A DNA stretch of 64,000 bases, taken from Streptomyces griseorubiginosus. GTDB taxonomy: Bacteria > Actinomycetota > Actinomycetes > Streptomycetales > Streptomycetaceae. The stretch lies in the NCBI RefSeq assembly GCF_001514195.1, contig NZ_KQ948736.1, forward strand, positions 811,328-875,327, given 5' to 3'. This document shows, in pieces, positions 16,519-24,979 of this stretch. Below the pieces are notes generated by a model. The model saw only the letters and a program-made list of their open reading frames with translations, had not been told where the DNA came from and made no database searches. The number at the start of each line of letters is the position of its first letter. Within the stretch, counting starts at the first letter, position 1. A program made the position numbers and the translations under genes.

Positions 16519-18695
16519 TGTCCAGCATCCCTGACTTCACCGGGGTCGAGCTGGGGACCCCGGCCGGCGACGGCGGCGCCGACGAGTGGCGTACGGCCGT
16601 CAAGAACGCCACGCAGGAGGCCGAGCCGGTCTGGGAGACCCCGGAGGGCATCGAGGTCAAGCCCCTCTACACCGGCCGTGACCTGGAGGGCCTGGACTTC
16701 CTGGAGACGTACCCGGGTGTGGCGCCGTACCTTCGCGGGCCGTACCCGACGATGTACGTCAACCAGCCCTGGACCATCCGGCAGTACGCGGGCTTCTCCA
16801 CCGCCGAGGAGTCCAACGCCTTCTACCGGCGCAACCTCGCGGCCGGGCAGAAGGGCCTGTCGGTCGCCTTCGACCTGCCGACGCACCGCGGTTACGACAG
16901 CGACCACCCCCGGGTGACCGGTGACGTCGGCATGGCGGGCGTGGCGATCGACTCGATCTACGACATGCGGCAGCTGTTCGACGGGATCCCCCTCGACAAG
17001 ATGTCCGTGTCGATGACGATGAACGGTGCCGTGCTGCCGGTGCTGGCGCTGTACATCGTGGCGGCGGAGGAACAGGGCGTAGCGCCCGAGAAGCTGGCCG
17101 GGACCATCCAGAACGACATCCTCAAGGAGTTCATGGTCCGCAACACCTACATCTATCCGCCGAAGCCGTCGATGCGGATCATCTCCGACATCTTCGCGTA
17201 CACCTCGCAGCGGATGCCCCGCTACAACTCCATCTCGATCTCCGGCTATCACATCCAGGAGGCGGGCGCGACGGCCGACCTGGAGCTGGCGTACACCCTT
17301 GCGGACGGTGTCGAGTACATCCGCGCGGGACGTGAAGTCGGCCTGGACGTGGACGCGTTCGCGCCCCGGCTGTCGTTCTTCTGGGCGATCGGCATGAACT
17401 TCTTCATGGAGATCGCCAAGCTGCGGGCGGCGCGTCTGCTGTGGGCGAAGCTGGTCAGGCAGTTCGACCCGAAGAACCCCAAGTCCCTTTCGCTGCGCAC
17501 CCATTCGCAGACCTCGGGCTGGTCGCTGACCGCGCAGGACGTCTTCAACAACGTCACCCGCACCTGTGTCGAGGCGATGGCGGCGACCCAGGGCCACACC
17601 CAGTCGCTGCACACCAACGCCCTCGACGAGGCACTGGCGCTGCCCACCGACTTCTCGGCGCGCATCGCCCGCAACACCCAGCTGCTCATCCAGCAGGAGT
17701 CCGGCACCACCCGGGTCATCGACCCCTGGGGCGGCAGCGCCTACGTGGAGAAGCTGACCTACGACCTCGCCCGCAAGGCCTGGCAGCACATCCAGGAGGT
17801 GGAGGCGGCGGGCGGCATGGCCAAGGCGATCGACGCCGGCATCCCCAAGCTGCGCATCGAGGAGGCCGCGGCGCGCACCCAGGCCCGTATCGACTCCGGC
17901 CGCCAGCCGGTGATCGGCGTCAACAAGTACCGGGTGGAGACCGACGAGGCGATCGAGGTCCTGAAGGTCGACAACTCCTCCGTGCGCGCCCAGCAGATCG
18001 AGAAGCTGCGGCGGCTGCGCGCGGAGCGGGACGAGACCGCCTGCCGGGACGCGCTCGACGCGCTGACCCGGGCGGCGGACGGCGAGGGCAACCTCCTGGA
18101 GTTGGCCGTGCACGCGGCCCGCGCGAAGGCCACCGTCGGCGAGATCTCCGACGCCCTGGAGAAGGTCTACGGCCGGCACGCGAGCCAGATCCGTACGATC
18201 TCCGGCGTGTACCGCAACGAAGCAGGGGAGTCGCCCTCCGTGGACCGCACCCGCGCCCTGGTGGACACCTTCGAGGAGGCCGAGGGCCGGCGTCCGCGCA
18301 TCCTGGTCGCGAAGATGGGCCAGGACGGCCACGACCGCGGCCAGAAGGTGATCGCCACCGCCTTCGCCGACCTCGGCTTCGACGTCGACGTCGGCCCGCT
18401 GTTCCAGACCCCGGGCGAGGTGGCCCGGCAGGCCGTGGAGGCGGACGTGCACATCGTCGGCGTCTCCTCGCTCGCGGCCGGGCACCTCACCCTCGTACCG
18501 GCGCTGAAGGAGGCGCTGGCCGAGGAGGGCCGGGAGGACATCATGATCGTGGTCGGCGGGGTGATCCCGCCGCAGGACGTGCCCACCCTGCTGGAGATGG
18601 GCGCGGCGGCCGTCTTCCCGCCCGGGACGGTGATCCCGGACGCGGCCTATGACCTCGTCCAGCGGCTCTCGGCCGACCTCGGGCACGAGCTGTGA
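16518..18695 (+). CDS. mutB: Methylmalonyl-CoA mutase large (alpha, catalytic) subunit
   Basis: The 725-residue catalytic subunit has an N-terminal substrate-binding TIM barrel (including SVSMTMNGAVLP, NDILKEFMVRNTYI and FSARIARNTQ) and a C-terminal cobalamin-binding domain with the base-off ligand motif DGHDRG (DxHxxG) followed by GVSSLAAGH and VVGGVIPPQD. It performs the adenosylcobalamin-dependent 1,2-rearrangement of methylmalonyl-CoA. ATG 16518 overlaps the mutA stop by one base, and its own stop overlaps the GTG of meaB by 4 bases (GTGA). Length is normal. Confidence 0.97.
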   Translation: MSSIPDFTGVELGTPAGDGGADEWRTAVKNATQEAEPVWETPEGIEVKPLYTGRDLEGLDFLETYPGVAPYLRGPYPTMYVNQPWTIRQYAGFSTAEESNAFYRRNLAAGQKGLSVAFDLPTHRGYDSDHPRVTGDVGMAGVAIDSIYDMRQLFDGIPLDKMSVSMTMNGAVLPVLALYIVAAEEQGVAPEKLAGTIQNDILKEFMVRNTYIYPPKPSMRIISDIFAYTSQRMPRYNSISISGYHIQEAGATADLELAYTLADGVEYIRAGREVGLDVDAFAPRLSFFWAIGMNFFMEIAKLRAARLLWAKLVRQFDPKNPKSLSLRTHSQTSGWSLTAQDVFNNVTRTCVEAMAATQGHTQSLHTNALDEALALPTDFSARIARNTQLLIQQESGTTRVIDPWGGSAYVEKLTYDLARKAWQHIQEVEAAGGMAKAIDAGIPKLRIEEAAARTQARIDSGRQPVIGVNKYRVETDEAIEVLKVDNSSVRAQQIEKLRRLRAERDETACRDALDALTRAADGEGNLLELAVHAARAKATVGEISDALEKVYGRHASQIRTISGVYRNEAGESPSVDRTRALVDTFEEAEGRRPRILVAKMGQDGHDRGQKVIATAFADLGFDVDVGPLFQTPGEVARQAVEADVHIVGVSSLAAGHLTLVPALKEALAEEGREDIMIVVGGVIPPQDVPTLLEMGAAAVFPPGTVIPDAAYDLVQRLSADLGHEL

Positions 18696-19675
18696 TCGAT
18701 GTCGACACCTATGTGAAGGGCGTGCTCGACGGCAAGCGCGCGCTGATCGCCCGCGCGATCACGCTCGTCGAGTCCACCCGGCCCCAGCACCGGGTGCTGG
18801 CGCAGGAGTTGCTCACCGAGCTGCTCCCGCACAGCGGCCGGGCCCGGCGGATCGGCGTCAGTGGTGTGCCGGGCGTGGGCAAGTCGACGTTCATCGACGC
18901 GTTCGGCACGATGCTGACCTCGCTGGGGCACCGGGTGGCCGTGCTCGCGGTGGACCCGTCCTCCAGCCGCACGGGCGGCTCCATCCTGGGCGACAAGACC
19001 CGGATGGAGCGCCTGGCCGTCGACCCGGCCGCGTTCGTACGGCCCTCCCCCACCGCGGGCACGCTCGGCGGGGTCGCGAAGGCCACCCGGGAGTCGATCG
19101 TGGTGATGGAGGCGGCGGGCTACGACGTCGTCCTCGTCGAGACGGTCGGCGTCGGGCAGTCGGAGACCGCCGTCGCCAACATGGTCGACTCCTTCCTGCT
19201 GCTCACGCTGGCCCGTACCGGCGACCAGTTGCAGGGCATCAAGAAGGGCGTCCTGGAGCTGGCCGACGTGATCGCCGTGAACAAGGCGGACGGCCCGCAC
19301 CAGCGCGACGCGCAGGCGGCGGCACGGGAGTTGGCGGGCGCGCTGCGTCTGATGCACGGCAAGGACGCGGCCTGGACGCCCCCGGTGCTGAGTTGCAGCG
19401 CACGGGAGTCGACGGGCCTGGACACCGTGTGGGAACGCCTCGAACAGCACCGCACCCTGCTCGACTCCACGGGCCGGCTCGCCGCCAAGCGCCGCGACCA
19501 GCAGGTGGACTGGACCTGGTCAATGGTCCGCGACGAACTCCTCGGCCGGCTGCACGCCGACCCGGCCGTCCGCGCCCTGGCACCCGACCTCGAGCAGCAG
19601 GTCAGGAACGGCGAGTTGACGGCGACGCTGGCCGCCGAACGCATCCTGGGGGCGTTCGGCACGACGTCGGACTGA
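18692..19675 (+). CDS. meaB: Methylmalonyl-CoA mutase-associated GTPase
   Basis: The 327-residue G3E-family P-loop GTPase has a Walker A motif GVPGVGKST at 58-66, a metal-binding AVDPSSSRTGGSILGDKTRM segment, the G3-type ETVGVGQSE and the base-specificity NKAD motif. MeaB chaperones the mutase: it gates adenosylcobalamin loading and ejects inactivated cofactor. Placement directly after mutB with a GTGA overlap supports this role. It is followed by a strong hairpin. Confidence 0.95.
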   Translation: MIDVDTYVKGVLDGKRALIARAITLVESTRPQHRVLAQELLTELLPHSGRARRIGVSGVPGVGKSTFIDAFGTMLTSLGHRVAVLAVDPSSSRTGGSILGDKTRMERLAVDPAAFVRPSPTAGTLGGVAKATRESIVVMEAAGYDVVLVETVGVGQSETAVANMVDSFLLLTLARTGDQLQGIKKGVLELADVIAVNKADGPHQRDAQAAARELAGALRLMHGKDAAWTPPVLSCSARESTGLDTVWERLEQHRTLLDSTGRLAAKRRDQQVDWTWSMVRDELLGRLHADPAVRALAPDLEQQVRNGELTATLAAERILGAFGTTSD

Positions 19676-19676
19676 G

Positions 19677-19710
19677 CCCGGGGGCGGTGCGTAGTGCCGT
19701 GGCCCCCGGG
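19677..19710 (+). terminator. Terminator of the mutA-mutB-meaB operon
   Basis: A 9-bp perfect stem, CCCGGGGGC at 19677-19685 with GCCCCCGGG at 19702-19710, has a 16-nt loop and starts immediately after the meaB stop codon. Confidence 0.7.
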
Positions 19711-20139
19711 CGGCTCGTAACGCCGCACACGCGACGCGCAGACCCACACGGCGGTGACCGCGGTCCTGGCGCGGCCGGCAGGACACCGACACGGAGCCCG
19801 CCGCCCATCTCGGCCCCCGACCCGCCGACGCACAGGCCCACACGACCGCGGCCACCGCCCCGGGGTCGGACCACAGCAGGCCCGCACGCAGACCGCCACC
19901 CCGGCCCAGACCGCAGGACACCGACACGGAGCCCGCCGCCCATCTCGACCCCCGACCCGCCGACGCCCAGGCCCACACGACCGCGGCCACCGCCCCGGCT
20001 CGGACCACAGCAAGCCCGCACGCAGACCGCCACCCCGGCCCAGACCGCGGCAGGCCCGCACGGGGGCCGCCGTCCGGTCCCCGGTCCCGAGTCCGATGCC
20101 GGAGCCTCGCCCAGTCCCCCTGCGCGCCGGGTCCCCGGG
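19711..20139. repeat. Non-coding region with a 135-bp tandem duplication
   Basis: No supportable gene lies in this stretch. Two near-identical copies of a 135-bp unit sit head to tail at 19779-19913 and 19914-20048, beginning CAGGACACCGACACGGAGCC. A third short echo (GCAGGCCCGCACG) follows. The copies differ at only a few bases, so the duplication is recent. Frames through it show no codon bias like the flanking genes. Confidence 0.85.
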
Positions 20140-20937
20140 TCATGCGGCTCCGGCGCCGGAATCCAGGGCCGGTCCGCCGGCTCGCTCGGCCGGATCGGTG
20201 AACGGCGTCGACGGAGTTTCCCGGACCCTGGCGACCGCCAAGGCCATCTGCTGCCGTACGTCCCGCGCGACCGGTTCCCCGTGGACCGCGCCCATCAGGC
20301 CCTCCGCGAGGTGGTGCAGCTTGGTGTTGGTGTTCTGGGAGGCGGTGACGAGCACCGTCCAGGCGTCCTCGGAGCTCAGCCCGAAGGAGGCCATCACGAT
20401 GCCGCGGGCCACGTCGATGGAGGGCCGGGTCCGCATCGCCCGGCGCAGCTGGGCGACCTCGAGACGCAACTCCTCGTCCACGTCCGCGCCTGGCTCCGGG
20501 TCGGCGGGCACGGGGTCCGGAGCCTCGGGACGGCTCTCCGCGCCCTCCGCGCCCTCCACCCTCTCCGCCCTGAACAGTTCCCGCGCGCCGGTCAGGTCGA
20601 GCAGGCGCCCGAGGGCCGGGCCGCACGACGTGATGGTGACCGTCTTGCCCTGGTCCAGGGCGTGCCGGCGAAGGTCCAGCAGGACGTTGAGCCCGGCGCA
20701 GTCGGAGAAACCGATCCCCGCCAGGTCCAGGTCCACCCCGGTGGACGAGGTCGCCAGGAGGTCGTACAGCTCCGGCCGGAGCCGTTCGGCGCCGATGTCC
20801 AGCTCGCCGCGGCAGACGACTGTCACCCGGTCACCGGCCGTCACCGCCTCGACGGAGGCTAGACACGGCGGACGGGCGTCCGTCGCGGTGAGGGGCTGCG
20901 CCGAGTGCGCAGGTTCCGGCATGGCCCTCTCCCTCAT
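20140..20937 (-). CDS. STAS-ANTAR fusion regulator
   Basis: The 265-residue protein has an N-terminal STAS domain of the anti-sigma-factor-antagonist type (ELDIGAERLRPELYDLL, then GIGFSDCAGLNVLL around the usual phospho-serine loop, here with Cys-Ala after Asp), a Glu/Pro-rich linker, and a C-terminal ANTAR domain (RTRPSIDVARGIVMASFGLSSEDAWTVL). ANTAR domains bind RNA hairpins to control termination; STAS domains bind anti-sigma factors. Start 20937 (MRERAMPEP) is preferred over 20982; 20922 is also possible. It is divergent from a small winged-helix gene. Confidence 0.85.
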   Translation of the reverse strand: MRERAMPEPAHSAQPLTATDARPPCLASVEAVTAGDRVTVVCRGELDIGAERLRPELYDLLATSSTGVDLDLAGIGFSDCAGLNVLLDLRRHALDQGKTVTITSCGPALGRLLDLTGARELFRAERVEGAEGAESRPEAPDPVPADPEPGADVDEELRLEVAQLRRAMRTRPSIDVARGIVMASFGLSSEDAWTVLVTASQNTNTKLHHLAEGLMGAVHGEPVARDVRQQMALAVARVRETPSTPFTDPAERAGGPALDSGAGAA

Positions 20938-20987
20938 GTGCTCCGCTGCCTTGCTCACCAGATTCGCTGCGTCGACCCACATACGTC

Positions 20988-21009
20988 AACTAATACATGA
21001 AATTTAGTT
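20988..21009. promoter_or_regulatory. Candidate operator between divergent genes
   Basis: An inverted repeat AACTAA-N10-TTAGTT lies in an unusually AT-rich spot between the STAS-ANTAR gene and the winged-helix gene. It is a plausible autoregulatory site for the small regulator encoded at 21053, but this is inference from position and symmetry only. Confidence 0.4.
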
Positions 21010-21052
21010 CAGGTTTTTGGATGCGTGAACACCAGGTCGCTAGAGTTGAGCC

Positions 21053-21409
21053 ATGGATGGAGTGCCCGAGCCACACACCGGATGGACGTTCGTCACCAAC
21101 CACGCGCGCGTACTGGCCGCGATCGCCGACAACCACAGCGCCCGCATCCGCGACATCGCCGCGCACTGCCGGCTCACCGAACGTGCCGTACAGAAGATCA
21201 TTTCCGATCTGGAGCAGGACGGATACCTCTCGCACGTCCGGGAGGGCCGCACCAACACCTACCGCATCGAGGCGGGCCAGGTGCTGCGCCACCCCGCCGA
21301 GGCGGGCCTGACCGTGGCCTCCCTGCTCTCCCTGCTCGTCCAGGACGAGGCGAGCCGTTCCACCGCCCCCGAGGGCCCCGGTGAGGTTCCGGAAACGGCG
21401 CGTTCATGA
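21053..21409 (+). CDS. Small winged-helix transcriptional regulator
   Basis: The 118-residue protein has a MarR/ArsR-like winged helix: helices over NHARVLAAIADNHSARIRDIAAHCRLTE, recognition helix RAVQKIISDLEQDGYL and the wing VREGRTNTYRI. There is no ligand domain; the C-terminal 35 residues are acidic and probably flexible. Its position just before the NCS1 permease gene (188 bp) and after an inverted repeat suggests local control of itself, the permease or the STAS-ANTAR gene. Confidence 0.8.
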   Translation: MDGVPEPHTGWTFVTNHARVLAAIADNHSARIRDIAAHCRLTERAVQKIISDLEQDGYLSHVREGRTNTYRIEAGQVLRHPAEAGLTVASLLSLLVQDEASRSTAPEGPGEVPETARS

Positions 21410-21596
21410 CAGTCCGGCGCCGGTGTTAACAGCCGCTACGTAACGTGACCGGCCGTGGGACCGGAGCCGTACACCCAACCGCGAACAACCCTGCCAGACC
21501 GCTCATGACGACCCTCGGGCTCCCCCGTGCCGCCGATGACGCCGAACGGGTCCCCACGCATCCCCACCCCCCGCACACCCCAACGGGAGGCGTGAC

Positions 21597-23243
21597 ATGA
21601 GCACCACCGAATCACGGTCGGCAACGGCAGAACCCACGGCGACCGCCGACCAGGCGGTCAGGGAGACCCTGGAGGACTACACCCTCCGCTTCGCGCCCCG
21701 CAGCTACCGCCGCTGGACCCCCATGGTCGTGGCCACCACCGCCCTGGGCGGCATCGCCTACATGGCCGACTTCTCCATCGGCGCCGGCATCGGCCTGGCC
21801 CACGGCACCGGCAACGCGCTCGTGGCCATCGCGGTCGCCGCCGTGGTCATCTTCGTCACCGGTCTCCCCCTCGCCTACTACGGCGCCCGCTACAACATCG
21901 ACCTGGACCTGATCACCCGCGGCTCCGGCTTCGGCTACTACGGCTCGGTGCTGACCAGCGTCATCTTCGCGAGCTTCACCTTCATCTTCTTCGCCCTCGA
22001 AGGCTCGATCATGGCCCAGGGGCTGAAGCTCGGCCTCGGGCTGCCGCTGTGGCTCGGCTATCTCGTCTCCACGCTGATGGTGATCCCGCTGGTCATCTAC
22101 GGCATGAAGGCGCTCAGCAAGCTCCAGGTGTGGACGACTCCGATCTGGCTGCTGCTGATGATCGGCCCGTTGGTCTATCTGATCGTCACCGACCCCGGCA
22201 CCGTCGACCGCTTCCTCGCCTACGCCGGCACGGACGGCGACGGCGGCGTGAACACGGCCTCCGTGCTGCTCGGCGCGGGCGTGTGCCTGTCCCTGATCGC
22301 GCAGATCGGTGAGCAGATCGACTATCTGCGCTTCATGCCGCCCAAGACCGAGGCGAACAAGCGCACCTGGTGGACGGCCGTCCTCATGGCGGGTCCCGGC
22401 TGGGTGGTGCTCGGCGCGCTGAAGCAGGCCATCGGTGTCTTCCTCGCGGTGTACATCCTCGCCAAAGTCGGCCCGGACGTCGCTCCGGAACCGATCCAGC
22501 AGTTCAAGGGCGCCTTCGACGCGATGATGCCGTCCTGGCTGGTCCTCCCGCTGGCCGTGGCTCTCGTGGTGATCAGCCAGATCAAGATCAACGTGACGAA
22601 CGCCTACTCCGGCTCGCTCGCCTGGACGAACTCCTTCACCCGGGTCACCAAGCACTATCCCGGACGCATGGTCTTCGTCGTCGTCAACCTGGGCTTCGCG
22701 CTCGCCCTGATGGAAGCGGACATGTTCAGCTTCCTCAACGACATCCTGGGCTTCTACTCGAACTGCGCGATCGCCTGGGTCGTCACCGTCGCCACCGACA
22801 TCGGCGTCAACAAGTACCTGCTGAAGCTCTCGCCGCTCCAGCCGGAGTTCCGCCGCGGCATGCTCCACGCCGTGAACCCGGTGGGCGTGGTCGCCTTCGT
22901 CGCCGCGTCCGGCCTGTCGATCGCGATGTACTTCCACGCCCTGGGCGACACCCTCCAGCCGTACTCCCCGGTCGCCGCCGCCGTCATCGCGTTCGTCCTG
23001 ACCCCGCTGATGGCGATCGTCACCAAGGGCAGGTACTACCTGCGCCGCACCGGCGACGGCATCGACGAGCCGCTGCTGGACGCCGACGGCAACCCGAGCG
23101 CGGTCACCCTCGACTGCCACGTCTGCCGCCAGCCCTACGAGCGCCCCGACCTGGCCGCCTGCGCCACCCACGACGCCGTGGTGTGCTCGCTGTGCCTCAG
23201 CACGGACAAGGCAGGCGACCACATCCTGCCGGCGTCGGCCTGA
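21597..23243 (+). CDS. NCS1-family (purine/cytosine-type) permease with C-terminal cysteine module
   Basis: The 548-residue transporter has about 12 membrane segments and the NCS1 landmarks RRWTPMVVATTALGGIAYMADFSIGAGIG and LITRGSGFGYYGS. NCS1 proteins import nucleobases, allantoin or related compounds with H+ or Na+. After the last helix a roughly 80-residue cytosolic tail ends in Cys507, Cys510, Cys522, His525, Cys530 and Cys533 (CHVC, CATHD, CSLC), a likely zinc-binding knuckle. Similar tails link NCS1 domains to histidine kinases in some proteobacteria; here no kinase follows. Monocistronic, with a good hairpin after it. Confidence 0.88.
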   Translation: MSTTESRSATAEPTATADQAVRETLEDYTLRFAPRSYRRWTPMVVATTALGGIAYMADFSIGAGIGLAHGTGNALVAIAVAAVVIFVTGLPLAYYGARYNIDLDLITRGSGFGYYGSVLTSVIFASFTFIFFALEGSIMAQGLKLGLGLPLWLGYLVSTLMVIPLVIYGMKALSKLQVWTTPIWLLLMIGPLVYLIVTDPGTVDRFLAYAGTDGDGGVNTASVLLGAGVCLSLIAQIGEQIDYLRFMPPKTEANKRTWWTAVLMAGPGWVVLGALKQAIGVFLAVYILAKVGPDVAPEPIQQFKGAFDAMMPSWLVLPLAVALVVISQIKINVTNAYSGSLAWTNSFTRVTKHYPGRMVFVVVNLGFALALMEADMFSFLNDILGFYSNCAIAWVVTVATDIGVNKYLLKLSPLQPEFRRGMLHAVNPVGVVAFVAASGLSIAMYFHALGDTLQPYSPVAAAVIAFVLTPLMAIVTKGRYYLRRTGDGIDEPLLDADGNPSAVTLDCHVCRQPYERPDLAACATHDAVVCSLCLSTDKAGDHILPASA

Positions 23244-23258
23244 GGAACGCGGGACGAC

Positions 23259-23297
23259 CGCGGGTGAGCGCCGGTGCTTCCGGGCGCTCACCTGCGG
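23259..23297 (+). terminator. Terminator after the NCS1 permease gene
   Basis: A 10-bp perfect core stem, GGTGAGCGCC at 23263-23272 with GGCGCTCACC at 23283-23292, extends by about 5 more partly wobble pairs. It lies 20 bases after the permease stop. Confidence 0.7.
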
Positions 23298-23309
23298 TTG
23301 CGTGCCGCC

Positions 23310-23481
23310 CCAGGCGGGTCGGACCGAAGCCGGATGCCCGCCCCGGCCGCAACAGCACCGTGGGGGCGTCCCGCTCTTGGCAGGTCGGACCGCCGGAACC
23401 ATCTGGCCGGCCGCCGCACCGACTCACCCTGATCCTCGCCACCCACACCACATGCCCGTCTTGCCCCAGCGGCACCGCGTC
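23310..23481 (-). pseudogene. Two decayed copies of the rox gene 3' end
   Basis: Downstream of the rox stop codon, the last roughly 100 bases of rox recur twice in degraded form on the same strand. Copy A (23379-23481) has a DAVPLGQDGHVVW-like reading and a CGGCCAGATGGTTCCGGC match to the HLARWFG codons of the real tail. Copy B (23310-23370) begins with a near-exact match to the DAPxVLLRP codons. Neither has an intact frame. Spacing of the units is 122 and 111 bp, consistent with old tandem duplications of the gene end or recombination scars. Confidence 0.7.
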
Positions 23482-23495
23482 CCGCTCCCGGCACG

Positions 23496-24920
23496 TCAGA
23501 CCGGCGCCCCGAACCAGCGGGCCAGGTGGTTCGGCAGCTCGTCCTGGTTCTCGCCGATCCACGCCACATGGCCGTCGGGCCGCAGCAGCACCGCGGGCGC
23601 GTCCAGTTCGGCAGCGGGGGCGACGACGTGGTCGACCCGGTCCGACCAGCCCGCCGGGGAGAGCCTGCCGGTCCGGTCGAGGAGCAGTCCGCGGCCGCCG
23701 TGCATCCGTTCGTACAGGCGGCCGCGCTCCAGTGGGAGATCCCGCAGGCGCCGGCCGAGCAGCTCGGGGCCCGCGCCGAGGTCGTAGCGGATTCCGATTC
23801 CGGTGATCCTCTCTACCAGGTACCGGTTCACGTCCTCGAACTCCGTGAGCTGCGCCAGCAGCCTGCCCACCGACCGCGGTCCGGGCTCGGGCGACATCAG
23901 CAGGGACTGGGCGCGGACCATGTCCAGGACGTCGGCGGCGACCGGGTGCCGCTCGGCGTGGTAGCTGTCCAGCAGTCCTGCGGGAGCCCGGCCGGCCACC
24001 TCCGCGGCCAGCTTCCAGCCGAGGTTGAAGGCGTCCTGGACACCGAGGTTGAGGCCCTGGCCGCCCACCGGCGCGTGGACGTGCGCCGCGTCTCCCGCCA
24101 GCAGCACCCGGCCCACCCGGTAGCGGTCGGCCTGCCGTGCCGCGTCGCCGAAGCGGGACAGCCAGCGCGGCGAGTGGACGCCGAAGTCGGTGCCGGCGAC
24201 CGCCCGGAGCCGTCGCCTGAAGTCGTCGAGCGTCGGCGCGACCGTCCGGTCCCCGCTCACCTCCCCGGCGGGCACCACCACCCGGTACACGCCGTCCCCG
24301 ACGGGTCCGAGGCCGAACCACTTCTCCCGCTCGCGGACCTCGGTCATCACGGCGGTCACCGTCTGCGGATCGGCGTCGACCTCCATCTCGCCCAACAGCG
24401 CCTCCCGCGTGGCCGGTTCACCGGGGAAGCCGACCCCGAGCAGCTTGCGCACGGTGCTGCGGCCGCCGTCGCAGCCGACCAGATACCGCGCCCGCAGCCG
24501 GGTGCCGTCGGCCAGTTCGACGTCCACGCCGTCCTCGTCCTGGCGCAGCCCGACCAGTTCGGCGCCCCGCCTGATCTCGGCACCGGCCTCCACGGCGTGT
24601 TCGGCCAGGAGGCGGTCTGTCACGGTCTGCGGGATGGCCAGCGTGTAGGCGTGCGCGGTGTCCAGCCGGTCGGGCCAGCCCCTGGTGACGCCGGCGAAGA
24701 AGTTGCCCACCCGGGACTGCTTGCCGTGCGCGAGGAACCGCTCCAGCAGGCCCCGCTGGTCCAGCACCTCGATACTGCGCACGTGCAGGCCGAGCGCGCG
24801 GACGTACGGGAAGGGCTCCCGCTCCTTCTCCAGCACGACCACCCGCACGCCGTGCAACCGCAGTTCGGCGGCGAGCATCAGCCCGGTGGGCCCGCCTCCG
24901 GCAATGATCACGTCGAACAC
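23496..24920 (-). CDS. rox: FAD-dependent monooxygenase, rifampicin monooxygenase (Rox)-like
   Basis: The 474-residue class A flavoprotein hydroxylase has the GGGPTG dinucleotide motif at 8-13, the ALGLHVRSIEVLDQRGLL segment, CDGGRSTVRKLLG, and the FAD motif LLAGDAAHVHAPVGGQG. From memory of the family, the sequence closely follows Streptomyces Rox throughout, including the VLLRPDGHVAW tail; Rox uses NADPH and O2 to hydroxylate and linearise rifamycins. No rifamycin-associated inverted repeat is obvious in the 59 bases upstream, so inducibility is uncertain. Alternative: another aromatic hydroxylase of the PheA/TfdB group. Confidence 0.85.
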   Translation of the reverse strand: MFDVIIAGGGPTGLMLAAELRLHGVRVVVLEKEREPFPYVRALGLHVRSIEVLDQRGLLERFLAHGKQSRVGNFFAGVTRGWPDRLDTAHAYTLAIPQTVTDRLLAEHAVEAGAEIRRGAELVGLRQDEDGVDVELADGTRLRARYLVGCDGGRSTVRKLLGVGFPGEPATREALLGEMEVDADPQTVTAVMTEVREREKWFGLGPVGDGVYRVVVPAGEVSGDRTVAPTLDDFRRRLRAVAGTDFGVHSPRWLSRFGDAARQADRYRVGRVLLAGDAAHVHAPVGGQGLNLGVQDAFNLGWKLAAEVAGRAPAGLLDSYHAERHPVAADVLDMVRAQSLLMSPEPGPRSVGRLLAQLTEFEDVNRYLVERITGIGIRYDLGAGPELLGRRLRDLPLERGRLYERMHGGRGLLLDRTGRLSPAGWSDRVDHVVAPAAELDAPAVLLRPDGHVAWIGENQDELPNHLARWFGAPV

Positions 24921-24979
24921 CGATTCCCCCGTTCCTCAGTGATGTGCGTCCTTCTCCTGCGTGACCGCTCCCGCCCTGA

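Noticed and set aside
19120..20061. Long minus-strand frame over the 135-bp duplication and meaB
   Set aside because: It is antisense to meaB and has no domain; the frame exists because of GC-rich third positions.
24921..24979. Rifamycin-associated element before rox
   Set aside because: No clear inverted repeat in this 59-base spacer.
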